From: JBDHZU01 sp039812085
Lineage (GTDB): Bacteria; Actinomycetota; Actinomycetes; S36-B12; UBA10799
DNA: 5,407 nucleotides
Direction of reading: 5' to 3'
NCBI GenBank assembly: GCA_039812085.1
Contig: JBDHZU010000131.1
Span: forward strand, 1-5,407
Of this stretch, positions 4,809 to 5,407 are shown one piece after another. The stretch's first letter is position 1. Each line of letters starts with the position of its first letter. The notes below the pieces were generated by a model. It searched no databases. It had not been told where the DNA came from and was given only the letters and a program-made list of their open reading frames with translations. A program made the position numbers and the translations under genes.

Positions 4809-5407
4809 GAACTCTCCACCGGTACCGGGTGTCGATCGAGATCGACCTTGGCCTGCCGCCCCGGCCACCAGATACGCCACCCAACATCCAGCGCAATTGC
4901 CGGGAACAAAATCGTCCGGACGACAAACGTGTCGAACAGGACGCCAAAGGCAACGGTGAGACCGAGCTGGAAAGTCGTGGTGATGGGGAGCACCGATAGC
5001 GTGGCAAAGGTGCATGCCAGCACAAGACCAGCGCTGGTGATGACTCCCCCGGTGACTGCCAGCCCTTCCAGCAGTCCCTCGCGGGTGCCACGTTCGACAG
5101 CTTCTTCTTTGACTCGATGCATCAGGAAGATGTTGTAGTCCACACCCAGCGCGACCAAGAAGATGAACACATACAAGGGATAGGACGAATCCTGCGCGGT
5201 CTGCCCGAAGACGAGATTGAACATCGCCACAGAGAAGCCCATCGCACAGAGGAAGCTCAACAATCCCACCACCATGAGCAGGAACGATCCGACCAATGCA
5301 CGCAGCAGGATCGACGTCACAAGGAACACCACAAACAGCACCAGAGGGATAACAACGGATCGATCGTGATCAGTTGCTGTGTTGACGTCAACAGTGGTTG
5401 CGGTTTG
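4805..5407 (-). CDS. MMPL-family (RND superfamily) transporter, C-terminal part (5' end outside window)
   Basis: The visible 200 residues are the last membrane block of an MmpL/YdfJ-type inner-membrane exporter driven by the proton gradient. Substrates in the family include lipids and hydrophobic compounds; the substrate here is unknown. Five membrane helices fit TM8-TM12: about 18-36, 41-66, 77-97, 119-138 and 146-172. The motif FLVALGVDYNIFLMHRVKEE carries the Asp90-Tyr91 pair expected in TM10 for proton relay. GTREGLLEGLAVTGGVITSA and FGVLFDTFVVRTILFPA are also typical of the family, as is the closing WRIWWPGR. The frame stays open to the window edge. A GTG at 5341 could be mistaken for a start, but it falls inside TM8 and family-like sequence continues upstream of it, so it is not one. 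The final 20 residues are a short charged cytoplasmic tail. The gene converges on the protease gene with a 4-base overlap. Confidence 0.93.
   Translation of the reverse strand, partial: QTATTVDVNTATDHDRSVVIPLVLFVVFLVTSILLRALVGSFLLMVVGLLSFLCAMGFSVAMFNLVFGQTAQDSSYPLYVFIFLVALGVDYNIFLMHRVKEEAVERGTREGLLEGLAVTGGVITSAGLVLACTFATLSVLPITTTFQLGLTVAFGVLFDTFVVRTILFPAIALDVGWRIWWPGRQAKVDLDRHPVPVESS
4831..4846. repeat. Interrupted dyad GTCGATC-GA-GATCGAC after the protease stop
   Basis: Seven-base perfect arms (4831-4837 and 4840-4846) flank a GA centre, 23-38 bases past the protease stop and inside the 3' end of the MMPL gene. A 10-base palindrome, CCGGTACCGG, lies just before it at 4819-4828. Either could fold in the protease mRNA, but no T-run follows, so neither is a recognisable intrinsic terminator. 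The first dyad encodes Val-Asp-Leu-Asp-Arg on the minus strand, so coding constraint may explain part of it. Confidence 0.35.

Noticed and set aside
4805..5341. A complete short membrane protein starting at the GTG at 5341
   Set aside because: That start falls inside a transmembrane helix. The frame stays open to the window edge with MMPL-like sequence upstream, so this is the 3' part of a larger transporter gene.

Overview
The window looks like the chromosome of an actinobacterium (Actinomycetota) of moderately high G+C content. The evidence is an actinobacterial-type E2 acyltransferase (SucB/DlaT) followed directly by a TIGR01777-type SDR epimerase, a pairing I recall from Mycobacterium and Streptomyces, plus an MMPL transporter and a secreted matrixin-like protease with fibronectin-III-like modules. 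No tRNA, rRNA, CRISPR array, insertion sequence or phage gene is visible. I cannot place the organism below phylum level.

Layout. (1) Positions 2-2281, plus strand, form a tight three-gene run. It holds the 3' part of the E2 acyltransferase gene (sucB/dlaT-like), the TIGR01777 epimerase whose ATG directly follows the E2 stop codon (TAGATG), and a MmcQ/YjbR-family protein 3 bases further on. (2) Positions 2282-3376, minus strand, encode an unrecognised 364-residue single-pass membrane protein. Its stop codon abuts the YjbR stop with no gap. (3) Positions 3377-3533 are a divergent intergenic region of about 157 bases with a perfect DnaA-box sequence, a small inverted repeat and a likely -10 element. 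(4) Positions 3534-4808, plus strand, encode an exported matrixin-like zinc metalloprotease with two Cys-paired beta modules. (5) Positions 4805-5407, minus strand, are the 3' end of an MMPL-family transporter whose stop codon overlaps that of the protease by 4 bases.

How they fit together. The E2 protein is core 2-oxoacid dehydrogenase machinery. The epimerase and YjbR protein are probably co-transcribed passengers, in the place where lipB-lipA usually follow in related genomes. The membrane protein and the protease are divergent and could share regulation from the short region between them. The MMPL gene belongs to a separate unit entering from the right.

I see no convincing new defence, mobile or biosynthetic system. 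The best leads are the divergent membrane-protein/protease pair with its DnaA box, the probably leaderless protease start, and two convergent gene junctions with no spacer, one of which carries an inverted repeat over the two stop codons.
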